Shown here piece by piece: positions 11,677 through 22,749 of a DNA stretch of 64,000 nt; position 1 is the stretch's first letter, and each line of letters opens with the position of its first letter. Position numbers and translations under genes: made by a program. The notes below the pieces were generated by a model. That model made no database searches, was not told the DNA's origin, and saw nothing but the letters and a program-made list of their open reading frames with translations. The DNA comes from Salvia splendens (lineage: Eukaryota; Streptophyta; Magnoliopsida; Lamiales; Lamiaceae). Where the stretch lies: contig NC_056035.1 of assembly GCF_004379255.2 (NCBI RefSeq), positions 35,355,208-35,419,207 of the forward strand. Direction: 5' to 3'.

Positions 11677-13157
11677 TGAAGAGGTCTACGAGGTGCGTAG
11701 GTGTCGTTCAAGTGAGGATATATCCTACTGGCAGGATAAAGATCCTAACTAAGCCTAGACCTCGTCTTCAAAGATTCCTCAACCCACTTCTACTGATCAG
11801 TATAGTGGAGGTAAGGGTCGAATCCCACAGAGATGGTGCGTTTAAACTACTGCGGTGATGTTTTGGAGGGTTGGTTAGCTACCACGCTCGGGTTGAGTTT
11901 CTACCTAGGCGAGTAATTAAAGGGTGGCGTCCTACTGACTAGGATGGGGGAGCAGATCATGGAATGCAACTGTGTACGTGGAAATGAGGGGACATGGTGT
12001 AACAGAAATTGTTTGGAAAGGACGGTATTTCTATTTTTGGCTAAACAGAATATTCAGAGTGTAGTGGAGGTAGTGGTGACTAGGCTGACAGATCTGCAGG
12101 TACAACCAGAGGTGAAGGACAAAAGAAAGCAAAAGTAAATAAAAGTAAGGTGGTCCCCAATCTGGATGTAGACATCGTCTTCTCCAACAACACAACTTAA
12201 ACTCAGATAACAATTCCAGATCCAACCCGGCAAACGCAGATTAACAACTCGCGAACACAGATCTAAAACTAAGAAATCAAATCTGAAATCAAACGCTGAA
12301 ACTGGACTTCTGCATGCTGGTCAACATGAAAGATCGATTCAGAAAATAAAACGAAGCCTTGCATGCAACGATCTACTTCCAGATCAAATAGTACTTGTTT
12401 ACCTATCCTAAAGTAATTTGTTACGTAACAGAATTTAGAGATTTAGCACTTAAAACACCGAGGAATCTTAGATCTAAGCTAACTAGACAAGGAAAGAAAA
12501 GAACACTACAATGAACGAAACGGAAATCAACTTCATAGCATTAACACGTTCGGATATCCAAAGCAAGCATTTCAAAACAACAAAATCCCAAAATGTAACA
12601 GAAATCCAACGTAAAGACGGAGAACTAATTAAACTACGAAAGCAATTTAAAGATTGTTTGCCACTCCGGGCGATAAAATCTCTGACTGGAACTACGATCT
12701 AGCTAACTGGAACGGACGATGACTGGAACTCGGGAACATTCTGAACGTCAGGTGATCATGGCTCGGCGAGGCAAGAAGTGGACACGGCTGAAAGGCTGAA
12801 ATTACCGAGAGAACTCTCTACCTAAGGATGATGGTGAAAATCCCTCTCTCTCCAACTTGGCTGCCTTTTATAGGGAGGCTACCCTTGATTTTAGGGTAAA
12901 TCCTCGCTGCAATTTGACTTCTTTGCCCTTAATTGTGGGTAATCCGTCCCAGCTATCCGTCTTCTTCATCTCAAGCCGTTTTAGCACGTATACGGATCAG
13001 TATGAGACCATGCTGGCGCTTTTTCTACCCGAACACTCCGGAACTTCCCTACTGGCCAGAACACTTATCCTGCACACTTTGAGCAACTGCTTTGCAAATA
13101 TAATCATTTAAACCTGTCATACTGACCAGTAACCGAGGCCTAGAATACGACTTATCA
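11677..13157 (-). repeat. Athila 5' LTR
   Basis: About 1481 bp, bounded by TG...CA (minus strand TGATAAGTCG to CTCTTCA). The outer 133 bp match the 3' LTR exactly. Short ORFs inside are not convincing genes. It is duplicated at 32613-34116. Confidence 0.9.
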
Positions 13158-15050
13158 GTTATTCAAGAGGAAAGACAGAGACTCATCAATGGAAATACTC
13201 TATCTTCTAACACTCCTCGTATCCCAACCACTAGTGAATTACCCTATGCTAATACCACATCTTCATTTGGCAGAGGATTGAACAGATATTTATGTTCTCA
13301 CTGTGGTAAAACAAATCATCCAGTGGAAAAATGCTTCTTCCTCCATGGATTTCCTCCAGGTTTTGCTCGAGGCAGAGGCAAACCTACTCCATCCTCTGGT
13401 TTTAATCCACATAAATCTGGTTTTGCTGGAAATCAGTCTGGAAATCAGTTTTCTCAACAGCTGAAGTCTATTAATTTTGTTGAAGACACTGCAAGTTTGC
13501 CAAGTATTGATCAGTATCAACGGCTCATCAGCCTTCTGCAGAGTCAGCAACTCCATAACCTTCCAAATCCAGCAAACACCTCAGCTAATGACCTCTCTGC
13601 TCAGTCCACATCTCAGCCTTCATCATCCAGCAATTTTTCTGGTACTGTTTTCTTCACTCCTTACATAAACTCTATCTCATCTTCATGTTCCACTTCATCT
13701 ATTTGGATTCTAGATACAGGTGCAACTCATCATGTGTGCTTTGATCAATCTCTCTTCAATTCTGCCACACCTATTGAAAATGCCTCTGTCAATCTCCCAA
13801 ATGGAAACACAGCTCCTGTTACTCATTTAGGTACAATACAACTCACTTCTCTAATTACTCTCACTTCAGTTCTATATGTTCCATCTTTTTCTTTCAATCT
13901 CATATCTGTCAGTGCCCTCACTCATTCCTCATCTTGCACTGTCATCTTTACTCATAATGCCTTCACAATTCAGGAAGCTTCACTGGGGACAGTGATTGGG
14001 AAGGGTAATAGAGTTGGAAACCTGTACATCTTTGATTTTTCAGAAGCAATTCAGCCTTGTTCAAGTTCTACTGTAACTCATTCTCTTAATTCTGCTTCTG
14101 TAAATTCTGTTGTAAGCCTTGATCTATGGCATCAACGTTTAGGACACCCTTCACTCAATAAATTGAGACTTTTATCCAACATATTGTCTCCATCAAACTC
14201 TCAACTCACTGCATGTCACATATGTCCTCTTGCAAAACAAAAGAAGCTCCCATTTCCCACTTCAACATACAAATCATCTGAGATTTTTGATATGATTCAC
14301 TGTGATGTATGGGGACCTTTTTCCACCCCTACACATGATGGTTTTAAGTACTTCTTAACCATAGTGGATGACTTCTCACGATTTGTTTGGACATTCCTTC
14401 TCATACACAAATCTGAAGTTCTGCCAGTTCTCACCCAATTTTTTGCCACTGTAAACACTCAATTCTCCAAGAAAATAAAAGTGATGAGGAGTGACAATGC
14501 CCCTGAGCTTAACCTCCATTCTCTTCTATTTTCATATGGGACTATAGCTCAACATTCTTGTGTGGAAACTCCACAACAAAATGCCCGAGTTGAGAGGAAA
14601 CATCAGCACCTCCTCAATGTAGCCCGTAGTCTCCTCTTTCAATCTCATTTATCCATCTCATTCTGGGGGGAATGCATCTTAACAGCTTCTTTTCTCATCA
14701 ACAAAACTCCATCTTCTGTGCTTCCAGACAACACAACTCCTTTCCAAGCCTTATTCAAGAAAACTCCATCTTATTCAAATCTGAGATCCTTTGGATGTCT
14801 TTGTTTTGCATCCACATTGGATAAGAGCAAAAATAAATTCTCTCCTAGAGCTGTTAAGTGCATTTTCATTGGATATCCATCAGGCTACAAAGGATACAAA
14901 GTCATGGACCTTGACACTCATGAAATTTTCATCAGTAGAAATGTCTCTTTTCATGAGACTGAATTTCCCTTATCTTCTGATCCACAATCTGACCTTCCTA
15001 TTCTCACTCATACTGATCCTCCCATTTCTGATCCTCTCATTCCTCAGTAA
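13158..15050 (+). pseudogene. Copia gag (3' part)-protease-integrase, 5'-truncated and ended by a nonsense codon
   Basis: The frame is open from the Athila junction at 13158, 120 bases before the first Met at 13278, showing that the insertion split a continuous coding frame. A gag zinc knuckle CSHCGKTNHPVEKC (CX2CX4HX4C) follows, then protease LDTGATHHVC, the GAG-pre-integrase motif WHQRLGHPSL, the integrase zinc finger (CHICPLAK) and the DDE core (IHCDVWGPF, DDFSRF, RSDNAPE). A TAA at 15048-15050 breaks the frame between integrase and RT. The same frame resumes at once, so this is one nonsense codon and not a frameshift. Cannot give a full polyprotein without readthrough. Confidence 0.85.
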
Positions 15051-16796
15051 ACTCCTTTTTCTGATCCTCTCATTCCTCCACAAACTTCAAAATCTGGCAG
15101 AAAATTGAAAGCTCCTTCACATCTAACAGATTACATTTGTAATTCTGTCTCCACCTCTAAATATCCAATCTCATCTTTTTTTTCCTTATCCAAATTATCT
15201 CAGCCTTATCAGCAATTCATCATCTTGCTCTCTACCCTCTCTGAACCTTCTACATATAAAAAGGCCTCTCAAAGCCAAGAATGGGTTCTGGCTATGCAAG
15301 AAGAGCTGCAAGCCTTGATCAGAAACAATACTTGGCTCATCACTTATCTACCACCGGGTAAAGTCCCCATTTCTTGCAAATGGGTGTACAAAATAAAATT
15401 TAAGGCTGATGCTTCTGTGGAGAGGTATAAAGCCCGTTTGGTGGCAAAGGGATTCACTCAACAAGCTGGTGTTGATTATCATGACACATTTTCCCCTGTT
15501 GCTAAACTCACAACAGTCAAATTATTGTTGTCTCTTGCAGCTATAAAGGGTTGGACCCTTGCTCACCTTGATATCAACAATGCCTTTTTATATGGAGATT
15601 TAGAAGAAGAGATTTATATGACTCTACCTCCTGGCTTGATCATTACTGATCCTCCACCAGGATCTGGACAGCTCGTTTGTAGACTCACTAAGTCCCTCTA
15701 TGGTCTCAAGCAGGCATCCAGACAATGGTACCTCAAATTCTCTCAAGTCCTCTCAGGTTTTGGCTTAACTCAGTCAGCCTCTGACCATTCCCTCTTCTAC
15801 AAATACTCTGCTTCTGGCATCTATTTTGGAGTTGTTATCTATGTGGATGATATTCTTGTAGCAAGTAGTGAAGCATCCTTGATATCTGACTTCAAGACCT
15901 TCCTTGCTGAGCATTTCAAATTCAAAGATTTGGGCTACCCCAAATACTTTCTTGGCATTGAGATTGCTAGGAATAAATCTGACATTTTTGTTTCTCAGCA
16001 CAAATATGCCTTAGATTTGGTTTCTGATGCTGGGTTGCTTGGCTGTAAACCTGCATCCACTCCCATGGACTCCATTAAACAGCTACAAGCTGATGCAGGA
16101 CCACAACTAGAGGATCCCACAGTATACAGAAGGCTCATTGGAAGACTTGTATACCTATGCATCACACGTCCAGACATCACTTTTGTTGTTAACAAACTGA
16201 GCCAATTTCTTTCAAAACCTTGCTCAGATCATCTTATAGCTGCTGAGAGAGTCCTCAAGTATTTGAAAGGAACTATAGGCCATGGTTTGTTCTACTCTTC
16301 ACAAGCTGATCTTTCACTCGGCATCTTTTCTGATGCAGATTGGGCAGGTTGCCCTGATACCCGACGATCCATTTCTGGTTTTTGCCTATTTCTTGGTACT
16401 TCCTTGATATCTTGGAGGTCCAAGAAGCAACACACGGTATCTCGTTCATCTGCTGAATCTGAATACAGGTCTATGGCCCTTGCTTGTTGTGAAGTAGTAT
16501 GGATAATCGCATTACTAAAGGATTTTGGTATAGACATAAAAAAGCCGGTTCCTTTATATTGTGACAGTCAAGCTGCGGTCCATATTAGCTCTAACCCGGT
16601 CTTCCATGAACGTACGAAACATATCGAGATCGATTGCCATACGGTTCGTGACAAGATACTTGAAGGAGTAATCACAACAATACATGTTCACAACAACAAT
16701 CAGCTAGCTGATGTCTTCACCAAACCCTTGGCTGTAGCTCCATTTCACACTCTACTTACCAAGATGGACTTTAAAAGCCTATATAGTCCATCTTGA
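15051..16796 (+). pseudogene. Copia reverse transcriptase-RNase H, downstream of the nonsense codon
   Basis: Same reading frame as the upstream part; the first Met-type codon after the stop is near 15105. RT motifs: LVAKGFTQQAGVDYHDTFSPV, LDINNAFLYGDL, the SLYGLKQASRQWY block and catalytic YVDDILVA. RNase H: DADWAGCPDTRRSISGF, SRSSAESEYRSMAL and the [12 protein letters not shown] tail. The stop TGA at 16794-16796 overlaps the polypurine tract. The domains look undamaged, so the TAA at 15048 is the only coding lesion visible in this copy besides the displaced gag. Confidence 0.85.
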
Positions 16797-16801
16797 GGGG
16801 G
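16795..16801 (+). other. Copia polypurine tract
   Basis: GAGGGGG directly after the RNase H end and three bases before the presumed 3' LTR start. Standard plus-strand primer position. Confidence 0.7.
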
Positions 16802-16803
16802 CC

Positions 16804-17110
16804 TATTAGAGATAGCTCATCTGCAAGACACGAGCAGCCTCATCTCATGCTCATGCATGTAGTGTATCCGAGCTCAAGTCTCTACAGCTGTCAGTGAGCT
16901 GTACTAGCCGTTGGCATTGGCGGTAATCTGTTAGGCTGTTATGTTAGTTTGTTAGTTGCATAGAGATGTTATCGTATGCCTTTGTTGTATGTACACCATC
17001 ACAATCTTAGTATATAAGGTGGTGATCAGTTGTAATTCATTATTCATTCAATAACAGAAAATATCTTTCTCTCCATAATATTTTTCTTCCTTCATTCTTA
17101 AGATCAAGTC
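16804..17110 (+). repeat. Copia 3' LTR (right border approximate)
   Basis: Begins TATTAGAGATAG, probably a decayed TGTTAGAG. Contains a TATA-like AGTATATAAGG near 17009 and a pyrimidine-rich tail. The 5' LTR lies outside the window, so the end near 17100-17110 is estimated. Confidence 0.6.
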
Positions 17111-17274
17111 ATGTTCATTATCTTGTTATATCCCGTCATGTTATGTCTAATTAACTATGTTTTGCTACTGATTTCATTTATTTTGAAAAAAACTAACAAT
17201 TTTGATCAATATACTTTTCATTTTAATGTAATATTATTATTTGAATCAAAATCTTTAATTTTGTTATTTTGATA

Positions 17275-17482
17275 CTCCATTCGTCCCAAGATAAGCGAAG
17301 CATTTCTTTTGGGCACAAGATTTAAGGAATTGATATAAAGAGTTAAAAATAGAGAGAGAAAAAAAAAGAAGTAAAGAGAGAATAAAGTAAGAGAGAAGAT
17401 TTTTTGCTAAAAAAGGAAATGACTCACTTATAGTGGGCATCTCAAAAAGGAATATGACTAGCTTATCTTCAGACGAAGAGAG
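17275..17482. mobile_element. Stowaway-type (Tc1/mariner) MITE
   Basis: About 208 bp, with ends CTCCATTCGTCCCAAGATAAG and an imperfect inverted partner CTTATCTTCAGACGAAGAGAG, flanked by TA on both sides. No coding capacity. Second copy at 38231-38441. Confidence 0.8.
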
Positions 17483-18079
17483 TATAACTTTTCAAATGTA
17501 CTAATAAATATGTTTCAATGTTTCAGTATATGGGTTGCCATATATCGTTATAGGCGACAATTACTCTCACCATTAGTAGTAAGTATTGGACGTCAACTCA
17601 TACATTATTAGTAAATAAATATTGAACGCGTATTCCAAAGTATTTTTTGTCCCTGAAACCGTTATTGATAATGAGATGAAATGTAGATGGGAACGAAATA
17701 AAGGTAAGGATGAGAAAGACGAACAAAATAAAGGTATGGCAGAGTACTTTGTATTTTCATTGGGCTGGGGATCCCCTGCACAACAAGGGATGATGTAGAG
17801 ATCCACACTTTCTATTAATTTTACAGCAGTGACATTTTGCACCGCAGATGATCCCATCCCTTCGTTGTATACTTTATTCCATCACATGAGAAACCTATTC
17901 TATTATAAATAAGGGACTAAGTCTTTCAAAGCTAAACCTATTCTATTATAAATAAGTGCCCTATTTTTCGTGGATGAGGGAGTATTATTTTTAAGTGATT
18001 TGTAGAAATTAAATTTATAAAATAAATGAATAATGTTAAAATTGACTAAAGGAGAGTGTTCAGATGTGTAAAATATGTA

Positions 18080-18148
18080 CTAAGGTATATGTAATACAAT
18101 ATTTAATTTATACATATAAATATTGTATTATATATTTTACATACCTTA
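18080..18148. repeat. AT-rich imperfect inverted repeat
   Basis: Arms around TAAGGTATATGTAATACAAT and its inverted partner ending ACATACCTTA, with a short AT loop. Possibly a small MITE relic. Also present near 39040-39107. Confidence 0.5.
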
Positions 18149-18842
18149 ATATAGTATTTATTATATAAATAATGTGTATATTTAATATACGTATTACTAG
18201 TCACCAAGGATGTTGAATCATTCAGCGAGGTACTCAATAAAATTTGTAAATTATAGATGATCTTCCAAGATTTTAATTTATTTTACCTAGCATGCTAATT
18301 TGATTCGAGTTGGAAATTTTTTTTATGAGAATATCAAATGATTTAATATCTCAATTAAAACAATTTATAAAATTTGAAGTTCAGTCTATTGAAATGGAGA
18401 TTATCGTCCATGTTAGTTGTGATCTAATTATTTGAAACCAACAATCTATTATATTGCTAAACAATTTTTTTGAGTAGATAATATTTGATTCCTTTATAAT
18501 ATGGATTGCTGACTTTATAAATCTTGGACCCCAAGTCGGAGAGCAGTCACACTAGACGTCATCACGGTTCGTGAACCGGCGGTTCACGGTTCGGAACCGC
18601 CGGTTCCGATTCAAGAAAATCTTGAACTTGAACCGGCCCGTCCTAGGTTCCACGGTTCCGGTTCCTGAACCGTGAACCGGCGATTCATGTCAAGGTCCGG
18701 AACCGCCGGTTCCTGTCCTGTTTCGGGCCGGTTCGACGGTTCATGTATTTTTTTTATTAACCTTGTAATTCAAGTACAAAATGTAAATATATTTGCATAA
18801 ATAAAATTAGAATAATGCGATGTACAAATGCAATTTTATTGA

Positions 18843-18950
18843 TACAAATTACAACTTTAAAATTACAAATTACAACTTAAAATTTACAAATTACAACTTA
18901 AAAATTATAAATTACAAAAGACTTAAAGTCTTGATTACAATTTACAAATT
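18843..18950. repeat. Short tandem repeat inside the hAT element
   Basis: Four to five imperfect copies of about 20 bp, unit TACAAATTACAACTTAAAAT. AT-rich and non-coding. Confidence 0.7.
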
Positions 18951-19022
18951 ACATATTTGAAACAAATGGGAGAAAAAAGAAATAAAGGAAAAGGACTTGA
19001 ACTCAGCTTAATTTAAAATTTA

Positions 19023-19466
19023 TCCAAGCCCCCTAGCTCAAGTGGTCGAGGAGGGAGGCAAGGATACCGCGTCATCCTAGAGGTCACGAGTTCGACCCCT
19101 GAGAGGCGCAACTTGGGGATTAATTTCCCCTGGGGAGTTCTTGAGTCCTGGCCTGGATCCAGGCGCTGGGGGAGATAGGTTAACTTGGTACCCTTGATTG
19201 GGTTGATACAGTTAACTGGTCTGGACCCGTGCTTGGGACCTAGGCGCTGGGGGAGAGAGGTTAACTTGGTACCCTTGATTGGGTTGATACAGTTAACTGG
19301 TCTGGACCCGTGCTTGGGGAAAGGTTGGCTGACTCGTTCCTTCCCATCCCGACAACGAAGCGCAGCTCGGTGGTAAGACGCTTCACCTCCGACCGTTAGG
19401 CCGGGGGTCCGAGTCACTTCGGGGGGGTAGATGGGGAACCATCGTCGATCCTCTTAAAAAAACTTA
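19023..19466 (+). mobile_element. tRNA-derived SINE with two tRNA-like modules
   Basis: About 444 bp between 13 bp direct repeats AATTTAAAATTTA (19010-19022 and 19467-19479). The head has an A-box-like TAGCTCAAGTGG (19034) and a B-box-like AGTTCGACCCC (19089) about 55 bases apart, as in a tRNA-type pol III promoter. A second pair lies at the 3' side: CAGCTCGGTGG (19363) and GGTCCGAGTCA (19406). Between them an 81 bp unit is tandemly duplicated (19161-19241 and 19242-19322). The tail ends in a short A-rich run. It sits in the 3' part of the hAT element. Minus-strand ORFs across it only reflect its GC-rich repeats. Confidence 0.7.
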
Positions 19467-19586
19467 AATTTAAAATTTAAGTTGAGATGCCTACGTATCA
19501 TCAATGCTCAATTGCATTTTGGAATCAAAGTCCACGTAGTTCTCTTACATTTTGCTTACCTATTTGGCTTGATCGAAGGAATTGGC

Positions 19587-22123
19587 CTACTCTTCTTCGT
19601 CGGAGAAGTAGTCTTGGTCGGGTTGTACTACTTGATTGTCCCAATCCGGTTCTTGATCTCTAATTTCGGCGGAGCACCAATCATCAAGTAACATGGTGGC
19701 TTCCATGTTTTGCCCGGTGAGTCTACTTCTTATGTCGTCCAAGACGTTGCCTCCAACACTAAAGGCGGACTTGACGGCGACAGTGGAAGCCGGAACCGAA
19801 AAGATCTCCTTGGCCATTGATGCAAGGATGGGAAAATCTTTCTCGTGTGATCCCCACCAATCTAGGACGTTGATTTGTTGGGGAATGGGACCTCATTCTT
19901 CACCATTGAAGGAAAAGTGTGAGTCAAAATATAAATCTAACTCAATTGCCGAATTTGTCGTCCTTCCTCCGCTGCTGTAGCCGTATAGGTTCGCCAATTG
20001 GGATTGTGCGTCGGGGTCATCAACTTGGAAGAAGCCAAAGTTATGTGTTGGACGGGGAGGGTCTAGGTCTCACTTGGTGGGTACTGTTGTACTTGGCTTC
20101 GTAATCGTGAAAGAGAGCCTGCAAGTCGAACTCAAAACTTCTTTGCAGGGTTGGGAGGTGGGGGAGGTTTATTTGGAATGTTTGGGCTAGGTTTATGTAG
20201 TTGTCGTCGTCCTTGTCATTCGATTGCAAAGCTCGGAGTGGTTCAAGATCAATAAAAGCCAAATTGTTGTAATAAAATTCTAAAATTTTTAAAGTACCAA
20301 CTAGTCTCCATTTTGGATCCAAAACTTTTGCAAGCAAAAAAACCGTTGGGATCTCATTGAAATACTTAAGCCATTTTTAAACCATATAATATAAAACACA
20401 CATTAATTCAGAATTATTTGCGGAATTTTTCATTGCAGTTTTAAAACCAAGTGATATATACATGCAATGTTCTAAAACACGAACGGATGTGCAATAATAC
20501 ACATCCGATAACTCAACGGTGGCATTTCTAAAACCTTTGAATAATTTAAATAAACTCATGCTTTGATCCCAACAAGAAGGGGTTAGATATAAATCATCTA
20601 CAGGGAAAGTTCTATAAAAATCAACCAAATATTCTATATGATCTAATGTCGAATGCAAAAGTTGTGTACCTTATTTTCTTCGAATGACAATACTTCTTCC
20701 ATGCCTTACCAATATGAGGCTTCCAGTGGATCAAGGATACAACTATTGTAATAGGTTGAATATGTCTTTGCCATAAAGACAAAGCATCTTGTACATATAA
20801 ATTTAAAATATGACATATACATCGTTGGTGAAAATACTTACAACTTATCACCGGGGAGCAAGCCGCAATTAATTCGGGTATACTTGCAGTGTTAGCGGTT
20901 GCGTTATCAAAACCAACCGAAAATATCTTGTTGCATAACTCATACTCATTCAAAACTTGAATAATTAAAGATGCAATTGCTTGTGCGGTGTGTGGTGAAG
21001 GAAATTGTCTAAAACCAATTAAACGTTTATTTAAAGTCCAACTATTATCTATAAAATGACATGAAATTCCCATGTAAGAATTTCTCTGGAAAGAATCCGT
21101 CCACACATCAGAGCAAATATTAACTTTGTGTACCAAGTTAGATAAAAATTTTCCTACTTCTATTTTTTTATCAAAAAATTGCCGGTTGTTAGATCTTTGA
21201 GCAGTTGAGGGGGGAATTCTTTTTGTGGCAACATTAAATGCGGTTTGCATAGTAACTTCATATTTTTTGTCATTAAAAAAATTAAACGGCAAATGCTTCA
21301 TTGCCGCTCATCTTACCATAGCATCGGTAACATTTTTGGGATCATATTTAAATAGAGGCGTACCTATTTGAGACGATGAGCCGGCATGAAAGTTTATTTG
21401 GCTTTGGGACTTAGTATGCCCATATTCCACGGGGTGTTTTGTCTTCAAATGGAGATGGAGAGTACCATATCCCCCACCGGTTCCAAATGGATAGACTTTC
21501 TCGCAATAGTTACAATATGCTTTGAACTCACTTGTCTCTATGGTAGTGGTCGGATCATTAGGATTTGAAATTACCACCGGGACCTTCTTGTAATGTTTGG
21601 TGAAAATATCGGATTTCAACTTTGAAGGCATCTTCTTCTTTTGTCGTCCTGAAGGAGGAGGAGCATCGGCCTCCTCATCATTTTCGCCAACTTGACCGGC
21701 GCTTGAAGGGGGGAATTGATGCGATACATCATCGCCTTCCTCCGATGATAGATTCACATCGTATTCGAAATGCGAAGCTGAATGTGAATGCCCCCTTCTT
21801 GGTCGGTGTCAGCGAGGGCAAGTAACAAGACCGTATTTCGATCTTCTTCCTCCTACGAAAATTATACAATTAAGTAAAAATACTAACAAAAATAAAACAC
21901 ATAGACACATAAATGTTAAAAAAATGAAATTATGAATTTAATAAAATGAATTAAAAAAACAAAAACATATTAGAACTTACTTGCGCTCGAAGAGCGGAAG
22001 AGCGCCTCGCCTTCCCACCTCCTCCGCAACTTGTGCTCTAGTAGGGGCACGTCGACGACGAGTATCACTTTGATCTTAGGCAATTCCTTTGCCCCGATCA
22101 CCACCACGACGAGATGAAGACAT
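19587..22123 (-). pseudogene. hAT transposase (BED zinc finger plus hAT dimerisation), broken
   Basis: Pieces of one transposase in several frames. Exon 1 from ATG 22123 (MSSSRRGGDRG...) already has an in-frame TAA and ends at a plausible donor near 21981; an acceptor lies near 21853. Segment 21757-21308 has a BED-type zinc finger (CNYC...HLHLKTKH). Segment 21301-20621 has the hAT catalytic core (ICSDVWTDSFQRNSYMG, FSVGFDNATANTAS, CICHILNLYVQD). Segments 20658-20377 and 20337-20041 carry the later RNase-H-like part (MLAKVLDPKWR). Segment 19817-19587 has the hAT C-terminal dimerisation domain (SAFSVGGNVLDDIRSRLT). Frameshifts and stops, most shared with the second copy, rule out an active enzyme from this locus. 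Ac-like/RICESLEEPER-like family. Confidence 0.85.
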
Positions 22124-22749
22124 GATATTTATGGAAATTGAAAGTGGAGAATAGAGATTAGAGAGTAGTGTGATTGTGTGGATATGATAACGTAAACAAC
22201 GTGAGTACATTATGAGCGCAAATAACGTAAACAACTTGAGCAATTAGAGAGAATGGTGGCTTGAGAATAGATAAATTGAGATTGAGAAGAGAAAGATTTG
22301 TTAACACAAGAACGTGGTGAGTAGAAATGAAGAGGAATTGGTATTTATAGGGGAAAAATGTGATTATATTAAATAAATAAAAAAAAATTCAAAATTTCAA
22401 AATTTTGAAAATCCACCGGAACCGGCGGTTTACCGCCGGAACCGGCAGTTTTTGGGTCGGAACCGCCGGTTTCGTCAACGATTTCTGACGAAAACCGGCG
22501 GGTTTCTGAAAAGGCTAGGGTGTAGGCCGGAAATAGGCCTGAAAAGTTATCGGAAAATCGTCGAACCGCCGGTTCGGAACCGGAGGTTACGGTTTGCATG
22601 AAATTGAAACTTGAACCGGCCCGGGGGAACCGGCGGTTTCGGTCACGGTTCGAACCGCCGCCGATGGTTCCGGTCCGGAACCGCCGGTGGCGGTTCCGCG
22701 CCGGTTCGGTTCGGTTCGGTTTGGGGACCTCTAAGTCACACATACTCAC

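Larger units (their letters stand above)
1..13157 (-). mobile_element. Athila-type Ty3 LTR retrotransposon, near-complete, 3' LTR cut by window edge
   Basis: Read on the minus strand the element runs: 5' LTR (13157-11677), tRNA-Asp-type primer binding site, one gag-pol ORF, a second long env-like ORF, a long non-coding 3' region, and the first 133 bases of the 3' LTR (133-1). The 133 LTR bases visible at the left edge match the corresponding end of the 5' LTR (13025-13157) without a mismatch, which points to a recent insertion. Domain order PR-RT-RH-INT with no chromodomain, the tRNA-Asp primer site and an extra ORF after pol are characteristic of the Athila lineage. The right LTR border cuts the coding frame of a Copia gag at 13157/13158, so this element is nested in that Copia. 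It is at least 13.1 kb; the remaining LTR and left target duplication lie outside the window. Confidence 0.93.
13158..17110 (+). mobile_element. Copia LTR retrotransposon, 5' part displaced by Athila insertion
   Basis: Starts mid-gag at the Athila border and runs through protease, integrase, RT and RNase H to a polypurine tract and a short 3' LTR. The order PR-INT-RT-RH is diagnostic of Ty1/Copia; the short LTR and RE1-like motifs suggest an Ale/Retrofit-type lineage (tentative). The upstream gag and 5' LTR are expected left of the window, beyond the missing Athila end. The 3' border is approximate because no second LTR is available for comparison. Confidence 0.85.
17111..18544. other. AT-rich intergenic DNA upstream of EF1A copy 1
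   Basis: No gene seen. Holds a Stowaway MITE (17275-17482), a direct repeat of AACCTATTCTATTATAAATA near 17890 and 17936 followed by a Stowaway-like end near 17960-17985, and an imperfect AT-rich hairpin at 18080-18148. Bases about 18240-18540 resemble the upstream region of EF1A copy 3 (56190-57170 and 59405-59480), so they belong to the ancestral EF1A 5' flank. Confidence 0.6.
18553..22733 (-). mobile_element. hAT transposon (Ac-like), 4.2 kb, in the EF1A copy 1 promoter
   Basis: Flanked by an 8 bp target duplication AGTCACAC (18545-18552 and 22734-22741), the size expected for hAT. Ends: TAGACGTCATC on the left and, reading inward on the minus strand, TAGAGGTCCCC on the right, so the terminal repeats are short and imperfect. 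Subterminal blocks at 18570-18745 and 22405-22725 are crowded with ACCGGCGGTT / AACCGCCGGTT motifs in both orientations, likely transposase binding sites. It encodes a broken BED-hAT transposase and contains a SINE. EF1A copy 3 has an uninterrupted CAGTCACATACTCAC at the equivalent place, which acts as an empty site. Confidence 0.9.

Noticed and set aside
17573..17857. Minus-strand 94-codon ORF, also at 38532-38816
   Set aside because: No recognisable domain or start context; AT-rich intergenic DNA simply duplicated with the 20.9 kb unit.
19013..19417. Minus-strand 134-codon ORF with a repeated peptide
   Set aside because: It lies across the SINE-like unit; the peptide repeat is the internal 81 bp duplication.
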